Source of the DNA: a virus
Strand: one strand, 5' to 3'
Length of the DNA stretch: 45,764 bases
IMG/VR virus record: IMGVR_UViG_3300009181_000128
Span: 1-45,764 of that record
The stretch's first letter is position 1. Each line of letters starts with the position of its first letter. This document shows, in pieces, positions 10,801 through 18,032 of this stretch. Below the pieces are notes generated by a model, which made no database searches, was not told the origin of the DNA, and saw nothing but the letters and a program-made list of their open reading frames with translations. A program made the translations under genes and the position numbers.

Positions 10801-11199
10801 AGAGGTATCGGAGTAATTATCTTCGGTAACCAAACTGCTTACCAACAAGTTAACTCAGCTTTCAACTTGGTCCATGTAAGGGATCTTTTAATCAGTATAG
10901 AAAGCGACGTACAAGAGATATTAGCTAACTACCTATTTGATTTTAATGACGATTCAATAAGACTTGAGATTAAAACATTAGTTGATAATTACCTTGATGG
11001 TGTTAGAGCAGGTGGTGGTGTTTATGCTTACCAAACTATAATGGATGCATCAAATAACACTCCGGCAATCATCGATATGAATATGGGTATAATTGACGTT
11101 ATAATTGAACCTGCTAGGGGAATTCAGAAATTCATTAATAGGGTTACTGTTACTAGAACTGGTGGAATCGCAGCTGGAGGATTCGTACAATTTGTATAA
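7852..11199 (+). CDS. 18: Contractile tail sheath protein (gp18-like)
   Basis: An 1115-residue sheath protein. The C-terminal third carries the conserved sheath fold, including GFYSPFITVRESNRNIDVPP, a segment around KRRGIGVIIFGNQTAY, and the C-terminal strand region ending GGIAAGGFVQFV that links neighbouring subunits. The N-terminal region starts with the usual sheath opening (SGVYTLEFDAS, VGFSNKGPFNTPVYI). T4 gp18 has 659 residues, so about 450 extra residues are inserted in the middle (roughly 330-760). These are rich in Gly and Thr with repeated TGATG-like motifs and probably form outer domains on the tail surface. It precedes the two tube genes, the standard T4 order 17-18-19. Confidence 0.93.
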   Translation: MANKVKIDYSQFRASGVYTLEFDASQNVILTSQTIRLVVGFSNKGPFNTPVYIPDVTTLISIFGDVDRSLENKGSFFQRSILTCLNTGPVFGLNLLRLNDDVETANPDKVTYQAYSVDTEEANGVVTSRLYSSYYNKERFWFADPNYFLATLSVADQGKLFSLTNLGKSPMSIITRKSTDSSKPLKGYDIFAIDWYGANNVPTFMHPYDYISDYFIDVIAVYGNWTNYQALALDPYYSKYFTNNGFIKSKIDAFLAEPNVSIVTSVTGCIIPDFVDLNGINQYIQTLVNNNTPSSGLFCAIDEVAFDSICDNSSKIDLVGNHLIDELTGDRDLVTPSINFLSYDQVLVADYLYSQNVVGVTGATGFVSPTGGIVYAKGLNVGTLFTLTEAGVTAGVINSSFAAYDPTAFDGGLHYLQTLGLTGATGGFNNAIQKDSLKSFVSVTSSNDEKFIIGVVSGYTGGLTGALINQFSEASLVKLKVTGTKEVSGELRIFFTHPLDNAFYRGQGISVGPTYNLTSYNTGASGSNKPFYTDAYQFGNSDYTDIISVATPDGVTGPGAPLGVSNVLVGYNASPLFQDNKYAAIADGDLVWRNSAGTNLSYLGFETTVDKDQFDLTYVRTFSNVDRAEATIVNVPAFGATYASDNVGFPVSAQAFDIISQEGSINQFIDCTRIDVTTFLITQDSLGNVPLSVGDLVVSTDLDICEPVTGNRQSRLAKVTSVATTTTLGTYRVKIARPALYYTAGVGLRIQKFLSISQFTRSFDFTYLSGFTMTDSHRPNGSDARLSDILDVMYDTNIAKTLASKDIISFRYVVDTFSGQILPNSKYQLSKLAKLRQQALAIINAPSMAQFRASTDPRFTDAPTEPNPYPKLNTAYIADGGNLSLNPTYTFSLPSEDDGSKFCGFYSPFITVRESNRNIDVPPAAYVSNNFLRKFANGEPYAIIAGQKRGVISGGNIVGVEYDFTDEDRGNLEPFGINPIIKRRGIGVIIFGNQTAYQQVNSAFNLVHVRDLLISIESDVQEILANYLFDFNDDSIRLEIKTLVDNYLDGVRAGGGVYAYQTIMDASNNTPAIIDMNMGIIDVIIEPARGIQKFINRVTVTRTGGIAAGGFVQFV

Positions 11200-11244
11200 T
11201 CAAATTTTTGAATATTTAGAAGCAAAAGATAAATATAATTAGAT

Positions 11245-11799
11245 ATGGCAGGATTATCACATTTTCAAAATTCACTATCAGGAATAAACAAGTTTGAACC
11301 TGTTTATTTAAACCAGTTTGAGGTTACTATTTTACCTCCTGCTGCTGTTGCTGGTGGTGAGATATTACTACAGCACGTTAATAAAGTGTCTGGCCTTTCT
11401 TTGGATAAAAACCCTGGTGTTATAGCACAAAAGTATAAATTTGCTAAAAGAAACTACGCTGGTGCTAAACCGGAGAACACCTATATGGACGTGAGTTTAA
11501 GTTTTACTGTCAATCTTAATGACGCTAATTCGATGTATGTACATAAAACATTAAGACAATGGTCAGATTTAATCTATAATCCCTTAACTGGTGCTATGGG
11601 TCTTAAAAACGATTATACAGGTACTATCGTAATATCAATCTTTAACAAGCAAGGTGATGTATACAGAAGAATAACTTGTAGAGATTGTTTTCCTACTAAA
11701 CCTATAACTGCTATGAATTTAAGCTACATGTCAACGGATCTATATAAAATTGATGACATGTCTTGGGCGGTTGATTACTGGGAAGATCTATTCTTATAA
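11245..11799 (+). CDS. 19: Tail tube protein, copy 1 (gp19-like)
   Basis: A 184-residue member of the T4 gp19 tail-tube family (T4 gp19 is 163 residues). Typical segments are YLNQFEVTILPP near the N-terminus, SFTVNLNDANSM, and LRQWSDLIYNPLTGAMGLK, ending VDYWEDLFL. The protein stacks as hexameric rings inside the sheath and forms the DNA channel. It lies 45 bases after the sheath gene and 14 bases before a clear paralogue. Copy 1 has a shorter loop after the first strand pair than copy 2. Which copy builds the main tube and which a cap, initiator or special ring cannot be told from sequence. Confidence 0.93.
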   Translation: MAGLSHFQNSLSGINKFEPVYLNQFEVTILPPAAVAGGEILLQHVNKVSGLSLDKNPGVIAQKYKFAKRNYAGAKPENTYMDVSLSFTVNLNDANSMYVHKTLRQWSDLIYNPLTGAMGLKNDYTGTIVISIFNKQGDVYRRITCRDCFPTKPITAMNLSYMSTDLYKIDDMSWAVDYWEDLFL

Positions 11800-11813
11800 A
11801 ATAAAGAACAAAA

Positions 11814-12389
11814 ATGGCAGGATTACCACATTTTACAAACTCTAAAGCAGCAATAAACTATTACGATCCGGTTTATCTGAACCAGTTCGAGGTGCTTATA
11901 AATCCACCATCAGGAATTGTTGATTCAGCTACCACATTTAAAGGTGAAAGTATATTAGCACAACAGGTTAAATCTATAACTGGATTGGCAGTAGATATTG
12001 CTCCTGCTCAGACAGTTAATCAGCAATATAAATTTGCTACCAGAAGATATGCTGGCGGTGAACCTTCTCAGAGTGATATGACACTTTCCATGGAATTCGA
12101 GGTTAACTTGAATGACGCTAATTCTATGTCTGTTTATAAAATTCTTAGACAATGGTCGGATTTAATCTATAATCCACTGACAGGAGCAATGGGTCTAAAA
12201 TCTGACTATGTCGGATCTATGTCTATATCAATATTTAATAAAAGAGGTGATGTCTTTAGAAGAATAAGAATACCTTCTTGCTTCTTGAGCGAGCCTATAA
12301 ATGCAATGGAACTTGATTATGAAACACCAGCTATATACAGCATAACTGCTAGTTGGGTTTGTGATTACTGGGAAGATCTATTCTTATAA
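11814..12389 (+). CDS. 19: Tail tube protein, copy 2 (gp19-like)
   Basis: A 191-residue tube paralogue, closely related to copy 1 over the whole length: YLNQFEVLINPP, FEVNLNDANSM, LRQWSDLIYNPLTGAMGLK and the same ending YWEDLFL. The last codons of both genes are almost identical at the DNA level (GATTACTGGGAAGATCT shared), pointing to tandem duplication or gene conversion. Differences concentrate in the loop after the first strands, with extra residues near 35-45, and in the last third. It ends 31 bases before the terminator stem, closing the sheath-tube operon. Confidence 0.92.
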   Translation: MAGLPHFTNSKAAINYYDPVYLNQFEVLINPPSGIVDSATTFKGESILAQQVKSITGLAVDIAPAQTVNQQYKFATRRYAGGEPSQSDMTLSMEFEVNLNDANSMSVYKILRQWSDLIYNPLTGAMGLKSDYVGSMSISIFNKRGDVFRRIRIPSCFLSEPINAMELDYETPAIYSITASWVCDYWEDLFL

Positions 12390-12414
12390 TTGGATTAAAA
12401 AATATATTTCGAAA

Positions 12415-12443
12415 AAAAAGGAGGCTAATTTGGCCTCTTTTTT
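12415..12443 (+). terminator. Intrinsic terminator after tail tube genes
   Basis: Stem GAGGC (12421-12425) pairs with GCCTC (12433-12437) around a 7-base loop and is followed by six T. The A-run before the stem extends pairing with the T-run. It separates the sheath-tube operon from the gp26-like gene. Confidence 0.85.
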
Positions 12444-12479
12444 CATTTTATGTTATATAATAGATAAAATAAATTATTT

Positions 12480-13541
12480 ATGGATAACATATCTCCGGAA
12501 GAAATTCTCAAAAGAAAAGAAATGATGGGTGGCATAGTATATGACGACCCATCCGATGTACAAACAAAGCCAGAGGCGAAGCCAGCTGAGGTTCAGCCAG
12601 TTTTAAGCGAACCTACGAAAAAAGATGTTGTCGAAAAAAATGTATACACGGACCAACCACCGGTTCCAAATAGTTTTGGCAAGGCACAATCCGTTTCTCC
12701 TGCATTTGATACAGGATGGAAAAATTTACCAGTTGATATATTACCCTCCAAGGGAGTATATTACCCAGAAGGAACAAAACTAGCCATAAGATCAGCAGAA
12801 GTTAGGGAAATTAGACACTTCTCCACTATCGATGATGATGATAGATTGGATATAGAGGATAAACTAAGTTACATTTTGGACAGATGTCTAAGAATGGATT
12901 TTCCTGATGAAGGCGTGGTATCATATCTTGATTTAAAACAAGAAGATAGATTCTTTATAATAATGGCAATAAGGGATTTAACTTTTGTTAGAGGTGAGAA
13001 TTCAATAATGCTTCAGGCAACAAAGAAATGCAACGAAACCCCTGATTGTCCGTTTAATAATGGTATTGAGTTAAGAACCGGTGTTTTAAGTTCATATGAG
13101 TTGGATGACAGAATAAATAAATACTATGATGTTGAAAGCAGAACTTTTCTATTTGATGTAAAAAGAATAGGAAAGAAAATTGAAATGTCAATACCAAGTA
13201 TAGGTGTTACAAAAGCAATCTCCAGATTTATTTCTGACATGAGTAGAAAGGGCACCGAGATTGATGACGGATTTATAAAAATTGCTCCTTTTATATTTAA
13301 TGAATGGAGGGATTTAACAAGCGATAGAATACTTACCCAAATGAGGGAAGCTGACTATTGGACCAAAGAGGAATATAGTTTATATTTTGAACTTTCAGAA
13401 AAGATCAGAATTGGCACTGAATTGGAAGTTAAACAAAAATGCCCTGTATGCGGTGACAAGGAGGTCACCGCTGCGATCAACTTTCCCAGCGGGTTCAGAT
13501 CTCTTTTCGTTATTTCAGATATCTTTGGAGAACTTCTTTGA
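12480..13541 (+). CDS. 26: gp26-like baseplate hub/tail assembly protein
   Basis: A 353-residue protein resembling the T4 gp26 family (T4_baseplate). After a low-complexity N-terminal 75 residues comes the core NLPVDILPSKGVYYPEGTK (about 82-100), then AEVREIRHFSTIDDDD. Two cysteine pairs, C184/C190 and C321/C324 (KCPVCGD), look like a zinc-binding site. In T4, gp26 is needed for hub assembly. Here the gene lies between the tail tube and a tape-measure-like gene, the place where long-tailed phages encode tail assembly chaperones. Its stop codon TGA (13539-13541) is part of a CTT TGA +1 frameshift site, so a longer 410-residue product probably also exists. Confidence 0.7.
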   Translation: MDNISPEEILKRKEMMGGIVYDDPSDVQTKPEAKPAEVQPVLSEPTKKDVVEKNVYTDQPPVPNSFGKAQSVSPAFDTGWKNLPVDILPSKGVYYPEGTKLAIRSAEVREIRHFSTIDDDDRLDIEDKLSYILDRCLRMDFPDEGVVSYLDLKQEDRFFIIMAIRDLTFVRGENSIMLQATKKCNETPDCPFNNGIELRTGVLSSYELDDRINKYYDVESRTFLFDVKRIGKKIEMSIPSIGVTKAISRFISDMSRKGTEIDDGFIKIAPFIFNEWRDLTSDRILTQMREADYWTKEEYSLYFELSEKIRIGTELEVKQKCPVCGDKEVTAAINFPSGFRSLFVISDIFGELL

Positions 13542-13713
13542 GATTAAATTTAGACTTTGGAAAGAGCATGGATTAGATCCCGTTTGGGTAGAATCCATAC
13601 CGTTTTATGAATATCAACTATGGCTAGACATGTTGAATGATTCTATAGATAAGGAGAATACAGAAAGACAGACAGAGGATGGGGTTAAACAATTATTTAA
13701 TCTGACTAAATAA
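13525..13713 (+). CDS. gp51-like extension frame, probably reached by +1 frameshift
   Basis: The protein-like part is EIKFRLWKEHGLDPVWVESI and what follows (PFYEYQLWLDMLND), 57 residues after the gp26-like stop, resembling the short gp51-like or chaperone-extension proteins of tailed phages. No ATG lies close: the only in-frame ATG is at 13387, deep inside the upstream gene, and the TTG at 13525 is the nearest alternative. Expression by +1 frameshifting at 13536-13541 would fuse it to the gp26-like protein (353 + 57 residues), like the G/GT chaperone pairs before tape-measure genes. It ends 24 bases before the tape-measure-like gene. Independent initiation at 13387 or 13525 remains possible. 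Confidence 0.6.
   Translation: MENFFEIKFRLWKEHGLDPVWVESIPFYEYQLWLDMLNDSIDKENTERQTEDGVKQLFNLTK
13527..13541 (+). other. Candidate programmed +1 ribosomal frameshift site (prfB-like)
   Basis: GGAG (13527-13530), five bases, then CTT TGA G. CTT TGA preceded by a purine-rich Shine-Dalgarno-like element is the arrangement of the release factor 2 (prfB) +1 frameshift. Skipping T13539 puts the ribosome in the frame that stays open to 13713. Inferred from sequence only. Confidence 0.55.
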
Positions 13714-13737
13714 AAAATGGAATATATACATTAGTAT

Positions 13738-15408
13738 ATGGCAACGGATCAGAAACTTATATCATCACTATTAGATCTCAGCAGAAATGTCGATAAGCTT
13801 TCTGGTGACATTAAAAAGAATACAACAACAACATCTGATCTTGTTGAAACCCAGACTAAAGCAGCCGATAATGCCAAAGATTTTGGAAAAATAGCTGAAG
13901 GAATAAAGGGACTTGATCTTGGAAGTTTAAAAGGAGAATTCTCACAATTAACAAAGGGTATAGAGGGATTAGATTTTCAGGGTTTATCGAAGGATCTAAA
14001 ATCTCTTGATTTTAAAGGATTAACTCAGAGTATAAAAGGATTAGATTTTAAAGATTTAACTCAGGGTATAAAAGGATTAGATTTTAAAGATCTAACTAAG
14101 GGTATAAAAGGATTAGATTTTAAAGATCTAACTAAGGGTATAAAAGGATTAGATTTTAAAGATCTAACTAAGGGTATAAAAGGATTAGATTTTAAATCTC
14201 TCGGGCAAGATCTTAAAAAACTTGACTTCAAGGATCTTGCCGGAAGTATAAAAGGTTTAGATCTGAAAGGAATATCTGGTGCAGCGAAGGGACTTGATAT
14301 CGGTGGGATTGCTAATGCAGTAAAAGGTGGAGGAATAAAGAACGTAGTTTCGGGATCTCTAGGAGGACTTGCAAAAGGATTTGGTAAAAAGCTACTTGGT
14401 GGATTCGAAGCGGGGGGAAAGGTTGAAAAAACAGGGAATTATCTTGTCGGAGAAAAGGGACCGGAAATCGTAAACCTCACCAAGGGATCTGCTGTTATTC
14501 CTAATGATATATTAAAGGAAAGACAGAATATATTAAAAAAATTAGGACCAAATGCTCCGAGCGAGAAAGAAATAGCTAATAGGAGAAATTATATTCTTTC
14601 AGCAGATACTGAATACTATAAGGATGAACCCGAATGGCTCGAGAAAGATGTAAATTCATATTTAGAAAGTCTTGATAAAAGCGCATTTTTTACTCCGGAT
14701 AATCTAAAAAGCATAACCGGGGGTGCACCACCTAAAAAGGAAGAACCTGTAGCTACTCCAATAGATAAATCTCAGGAGTCTAAGTCTGAATCTAAAGTTA
14801 AGGAAAAAAAGGACGGCTTATTTTCTAAAATATTTGGAAAGAAGAAGGACAAGGCTGCTCCCGAAATGGACGAAAAGGATAAAGGACCTTCGTTATTAGA
14901 TAGGGGTAAAGACTTGCTTAAAAATGTTGATAAGGAATCATTAATTAAAGGGGGTTCGGATCTTCTAAAGAATCCCGCGGATCTCCTAAATAACCCCGCG
15001 GATCTTCTGAAAAGCGCTGGTGGAATTGGAATGCAAGCAATGCTTAAAAAGAAGGAAGATATTAAGCCGGGTGAAATAAAAAATACGGTTAATAAATTAT
15101 CAAAGCTTCCTGAACCAAAACGGGCTGCTAAGAATACCACAGCTTCCGCACCAACTGCAGAACCAGCTGATAAGGCATCTCCTGTTACTAGTCAAACTGA
15201 GACTAATGGAGGGGAAGTTAAGACTTCATCCGCATCAGCAACATCTACTTCTACTTCTACTGCTGCTTCGGGTGGATCGGAAGGTATGGGTAAAGATGAT
15301 GCTAACGAGATGAAATCGATACTTATGAGAATAGCATCTTTGCTAGAAGGTCCGCTGAGTGTATCATCCATCGATGCACCATATAGACCGGATTCCAGAA
15401 GGGTATAA
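13738..15408 (+). CDS. Tape-measure-like tail protein with 12-residue repeats
   Basis: A 556-residue protein. Residues 45-180 are a helical repeat region with a 12-residue unit (LTKGIKGLDFKD and variants). Around residues 220-260 is FEAGGKVEKTGNYLVGEKG followed by PEIVNLTKGSAVIPND, a motif common near the ends of tail tape-measure proteins. The rest is charged and low-complexity (Lys, Glu, Pro, Ser, Thr). Length is close to T4 gp29 (590), which sets tail length. The position after tube and chaperone-like genes is the canonical tape-measure place. I cannot exclude another tail or baseplate role. Confidence 0.55.
   Translation: MATDQKLISSLLDLSRNVDKLSGDIKKNTTTTSDLVETQTKAADNAKDFGKIAEGIKGLDLGSLKGEFSQLTKGIEGLDFQGLSKDLKSLDFKGLTQSIKGLDFKDLTQGIKGLDFKDLTKGIKGLDFKDLTKGIKGLDFKDLTKGIKGLDFKSLGQDLKKLDFKDLAGSIKGLDLKGISGAAKGLDIGGIANAVKGGGIKNVVSGSLGGLAKGFGKKLLGGFEAGGKVEKTGNYLVGEKGPEIVNLTKGSAVIPNDILKERQNILKKLGPNAPSEKEIANRRNYILSADTEYYKDEPEWLEKDVNSYLESLDKSAFFTPDNLKSITGGAPPKKEEPVATPIDKSQESKSESKVKEKKDGLFSKIFGKKKDKAAPEMDEKDKGPSLLDRGKDLLKNVDKESLIKGGSDLLKNPADLLNNPADLLKSAGGIGMQAMLKKKEDIKPGEIKNTVNKLSKLPEPKRAAKNTTASAPTAEPADKASPVTSQTETNGGEVKTSSASATSTSTSTAASGGSEGMGKDDANEMKSILMRIASLLEGPLSVSSIDAPYRPDSRRV
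14020..14199 (+). repeat. Five tandem 36-bp repeats in the tape-measure-like gene
   Basis: Five consecutive in-frame 36-base units (14020, 14056, 14092, 14128, 14164) encode LT(Q/K)(S/G)IKGLDFK(D/S). The last three are nearly identical at the DNA level, so they arose recently. Older, diverged units flank them on both sides (QGLSKDLKSLDFKG, KSLGQDLKKLDFKD). Confidence 0.9.
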
Positions 15409-15437
15409 AAAAATACCGTTAATTATTTTTTTATACC
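15402..15437 (+). terminator. Perfect 13-bp inverted repeat, probable bidirectional terminator
   Basis: GGTATAAAAAAAT (15402-15414) is exactly complementary to ATTTTTTTATACC (15425-15437) with a 10-base spacer. It overlaps the TAA of the tape-measure-like gene and carries T-runs on both strands. Stem GC content is low, so termination may be weak. Confidence 0.55.
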
Positions 15438-15457
15438 GGGATATTTGATTACTTTTG
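15426..15457 (+). promoter_or_regulatory. Bacteroidota-type promoter (T-run, 17 bases, TACTTTTG)
   Basis: Seven T at 15426-15432, then exactly 17 bases, then TACTTTTG (15450-15457), which fits the Bacteroidota -7 consensus TAnnTTTG. It lies 22 bases before the dCMP deaminase start and shares its layout with the promoters at 29140 and 35619. Host polymerase probably uses it. Confidence 0.6.
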
Positions 15458-15479
15458 TTGGAATTAAAGAGAGATAGTG

Positions 15480-16064
15480 ATGATCAGTCCGGAAAAGTAC
15501 ACAGAAGCAATTAATACGAAGCATTACGAAAACACGGAATTCCTGGATGATGATTTTTTAAGTCTCGATATTTGGAGGATAGTAAAAATCCCATATCATA
15601 ATGCTAATGGGTTTGTATATGAGGTATCTTCACCAGCTGACAATTCAAACATAGCAGTGGACCAAAGAGACAGGATCTATCTGGAGATGTCTAATGTATG
15701 GGCTAAAAACTCATACTGCAAAAGAATGCAGGTCGGATGTTTAATAGTAAAAAATAAATCAATCATATCGGATGGGTATAATGGATCCCCCACCGGATTT
15801 CCTAATATTTGCGAAAGCGATGATAATATAACCCTACCTTATATATTGCATGCTGAAGCTAATGCAATAACAAAATTAGCAAAGGGTACACAGGGATCAG
15901 AGGGATCAACACTATATGTTACCCTCTCACCATGCTTTGAATGCTCAAAACTTATAATACAGTCAGGAATAAAAAGAGTTGTATTTACCGAGGTTTATAG
16001 AAAACCTGAATCAATATATTTTTTAGCTGAGGCTGGAATAGAAATTTTAAAAATAAGTAAATAA
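15480..16064 (+). CDS. cd: dCMP/deoxycytidylate deaminase
   Basis: A zinc-dependent deaminase of about 194 residues that turns dCMP into dUMP for dTMP synthesis. The core has DGYNGSPTGFPN (substrate-side motif of dCMP deaminases), HAEANAI (zinc His and catalytic Glu) and SPCFECSK (two zinc cysteines). The first 70 residues are an extra N-terminal segment not typical of the family. A GTG lies just before the ATG at 15480; I use the ATG. It stands first behind a host-type promoter and is followed by the ECF-like sigma gene, so both are probably early or middle genes. Confidence 0.9.
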   Translation: MISPEKYTEAINTKHYENTEFLDDDFLSLDIWRIVKIPYHNANGFVYEVSSPADNSNIAVDQRDRIYLEMSNVWAKNSYCKRMQVGCLIVKNKSIISDGYNGSPTGFPNICESDDNITLPYILHAEANAITKLAKGTQGSEGSTLYVTLSPCFECSKLIIQSGIKRVVFTEVYRKPESIYFLAEAGIEILKISK

Positions 16065-16087
16065 TCCCTTAAACCCTTAATTAAAAA

Positions 16088-16720
16088 ATGCAACAAAAAG
16101 AAAAAAACATCCAGAGATTGGCGGAAGATTTTATATTATTCAGGGATGATAAAAGCTTCAAGTTTTTATTTGAAAGACTAAGACCGGGGGTACTTAATCA
16201 TTGCTTTCTTATTTTGAAGGACCAGGATCTTGCAGAAGATTCATTCCTTAACACTATGGCCAAAATATGGCTAAAGATAGATCAATATAATGGGGAAAGG
16301 GGAAATTTCTCCACCTGGTGCTATAATATAGCTAGGAATGAATCCCTGCTACTCATGAAATCAAGGAAGAGATATTATAGCCACAGCGATACTGAGCTTG
16401 AATATTTCTCATCCAAAAATACGATAGGTGATATAGGAGGAGAATATTTAATGGAGGACGACCCGTCATATGCATTTTTTAACGAGGGATCAAATCTTGA
16501 TGATGTCTACGAATCGGTTCTTGATGAAATTAGAGATTTACCTGAACTATATCGAGACATTATGATCGATAGGGAGATTAACAACATGAAATATAAGGAC
16601 ATTGCTGAAAAATATGGTATCAAAAAGAGATCCATCGCAACCAGAATAAGAAGAGCCAGAGGTAAGATAAGAAAAAAAATAGACGGAAACATTACAATGA
16701 ATCTTGGATATAAAAAATAA
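16088..16720 (+). CDS. ECF-like sigma-70 family RNA polymerase sigma factor
   Basis: A 210-residue sigma factor with only regions 2 and 4. Region 2 (about 25-95) contains DLAEDSFLNTMAKIW and RGNFSTWCYNIARNE, the usual polymerase-binding and -10 reading part. Region 4 (about 151-198) has LPELYRDIMI, then the helix-turn-helix KYKDIAEKYGIKKRSIATRI and RRARGKIRKK. An acidic linker of about 50 residues separates them. ECF factors normally direct RNA polymerase to a small promoter set. T4 has no such protein, and this genome also encodes a gp55-like late sigma at 23395, so this one may run a middle class. It lies between dCMP deaminase and a small membrane protein gene. Confidence 0.85.
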   Translation: MQQKEKNIQRLAEDFILFRDDKSFKFLFERLRPGVLNHCFLILKDQDLAEDSFLNTMAKIWLKIDQYNGERGNFSTWCYNIARNESLLLMKSRKRYYSHSDTELEYFSSKNTIGDIGGEYLMEDDPSYAFFNEGSNLDDVYESVLDEIRDLPELYRDIMIDREINNMKYKDIAEKYGIKKRSIATRIRRARGKIRKKIDGNITMNLGYKK

Positions 16721-16726
16721 AATTCT

Positions 16727-17167
16727 ATGTTTAGATTATTTAAAGTAATAAAGGAGATATCCCTTTACAGGGAATACGTTAAGATTATTAAAACAGAGGA
16801 AATGAACTCGCCTATATGGGCAAGAAGAAATTTGAGACGTGATTATCTAAATAGGATTTACACCGTTATTAATCTTCCACCACAGATTCTACTATCATCG
16901 GACCTTCCTAAGGAATCAAGACCTTCTTTTGTTGTTAGCGAGCTTAAATCAACCAACGAATACCTTAAGTCATTAAACCTAGAGGAACTACTAACAATGT
17001 GGATAGAGCCTGTTTCTGGGACTAACGACGAATCATATTTGGCAGTATACCAATTTCTTTTCAGACACATAACATGGTTATGGATACTTAGATTTTTGAC
17101 AGAGATCAGCATTATAATTACTATCATTGTTAAGTTCGATTGGATAATAAGTCTATTTTATAAATAA
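16727..17167 (+). CDS. Putative membrane-anchored protein, unknown
   Basis: A 146-residue protein whose C-terminal third is hydrophobic (FLFRHITWLWILRF, then EISIIITIIVKF and DWIISLF), suggesting one or two membrane segments with the N-terminal 105 residues in the cytoplasm. The N-terminal part is basic (ARRNLRRDYLNRIY). It starts 6 bases after the sigma factor stop and its last base overlaps the next start (ATAATGG), so it is in the same operon. A role as membrane-bound partner of the sigma factor, such as an anti-sigma, is conceivable but nothing in the sequence proves it. Confidence 0.65.
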   Translation: MFRLFKVIKEISLYREYVKIIKTEEMNSPIWARRNLRRDYLNRIYTVINLPPQILLSSDLPKESRPSFVVSELKSTNEYLKSLNLEELLTMWIEPVSGTNDESYLAVYQFLFRHITWLWILRFLTEISIIITIIVKFDWIISLFYK

Positions 17168-17985
17168 TGGTTGAGGAGGTAGCTAAGGTAAAAAAAGACA
17201 TTGAGTTAAAACTTGAGTTCTTTACCAATGACAATAAGTTTAACTTCCATGAGGAATCCCATGTATATCGGTATGATGGTATCAAGTATGATTCAGTAAC
17301 CACTTTTCTTAAAACATTTAAAACACCCTTTGATAGGGAATATTGGTCAAAAAGAAAAGCTCAGGAAAGAGGAGTCGATGTATCGGTGGTTCTTAATGAA
17401 TGGCAGGGTAAGGCCGATGTTGCAAACAATCTTGGAACGAGAGTTCATAAATTTATAGAGGATTTCTGGAGCGGATTGGATCCGGAGATACCCGAGTATA
17501 ATCCAGAGGATGAATACTCAAAGAGAGTTAATAAATTTATGGATCTTTATAATAGAAAGCTTAATGTGTTTATTCCACTTAAATCTGAGTTACGAATTTT
17601 TTCCAGAAAATGGAGACTTGCTGGAACCATAGATCAACCATTTCTTTTTTGGGATGAAAAGAGACAGAAGGTATTTCTTATAATAGGAGACTGGAAAACC
17701 AATGGCGATTTTAAGCATGACGATCATCCGAAGGGAAGGTATAAGAAATTACTTAGGCCATTTGGACATCTATATGAGAACCAACACAATGAGTATTCGA
17801 TACAAATAAGCTTGTATAGGCTCATTATAGAGGAGGAGCTTGGTATAGATACGGAAAGCGGATTTCTTTGCCATATAGGACCCGATAGTGACCCTAAAAT
17901 ATATCCGGCTAAGGATCTCAGGGAGCCTCTCAGAGCATACCTCGACCAAAATAGAAATAGTTTGGATATTTTTGATCTTGCATAG
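17167..17985 (+). CDS. PD-(D/E)XK nuclease, RecB/Cas4-like
   Basis: A 272-residue nuclease of the RecB-like PD-(D/E)XK class. In order: NNLGTRVHKFIED (H94, the conserved GT-x-x-H helix), an acidic strand ELRIF (E141), WRLAGTIDQPF (D156), IIGDWKTNG (D175 and K177, the D-x-K core) and IQISLYRLIIEEE (Q213, Y217, the typical QxxxY helix). Such proteins are metal-dependent exonucleases or end-processing enzymes in recombination or host DNA breakdown. It overlaps the preceding gene by one base. T4 has no close counterpart here. All catalytic positions appear intact. Confidence 0.8.
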   Translation: MVEEVAKVKKDIELKLEFFTNDNKFNFHEESHVYRYDGIKYDSVTTFLKTFKTPFDREYWSKRKAQERGVDVSVVLNEWQGKADVANNLGTRVHKFIEDFWSGLDPEIPEYNPEDEYSKRVNKFMDLYNRKLNVFIPLKSELRIFSRKWRLAGTIDQPFLFWDEKRQKVFLIIGDWKTNGDFKHDDHPKGRYKKLLRPFGHLYENQHNEYSIQISLYRLIIEEELGIDTESGFLCHIGPDSDPKIYPAKDLREPLRAYLDQNRNSLDIFDLA

Positions 17986-18032
17986 AAACAATTATCGATT
18001 TAAACAATAGAAATATAAAATAAAATAGAAAT

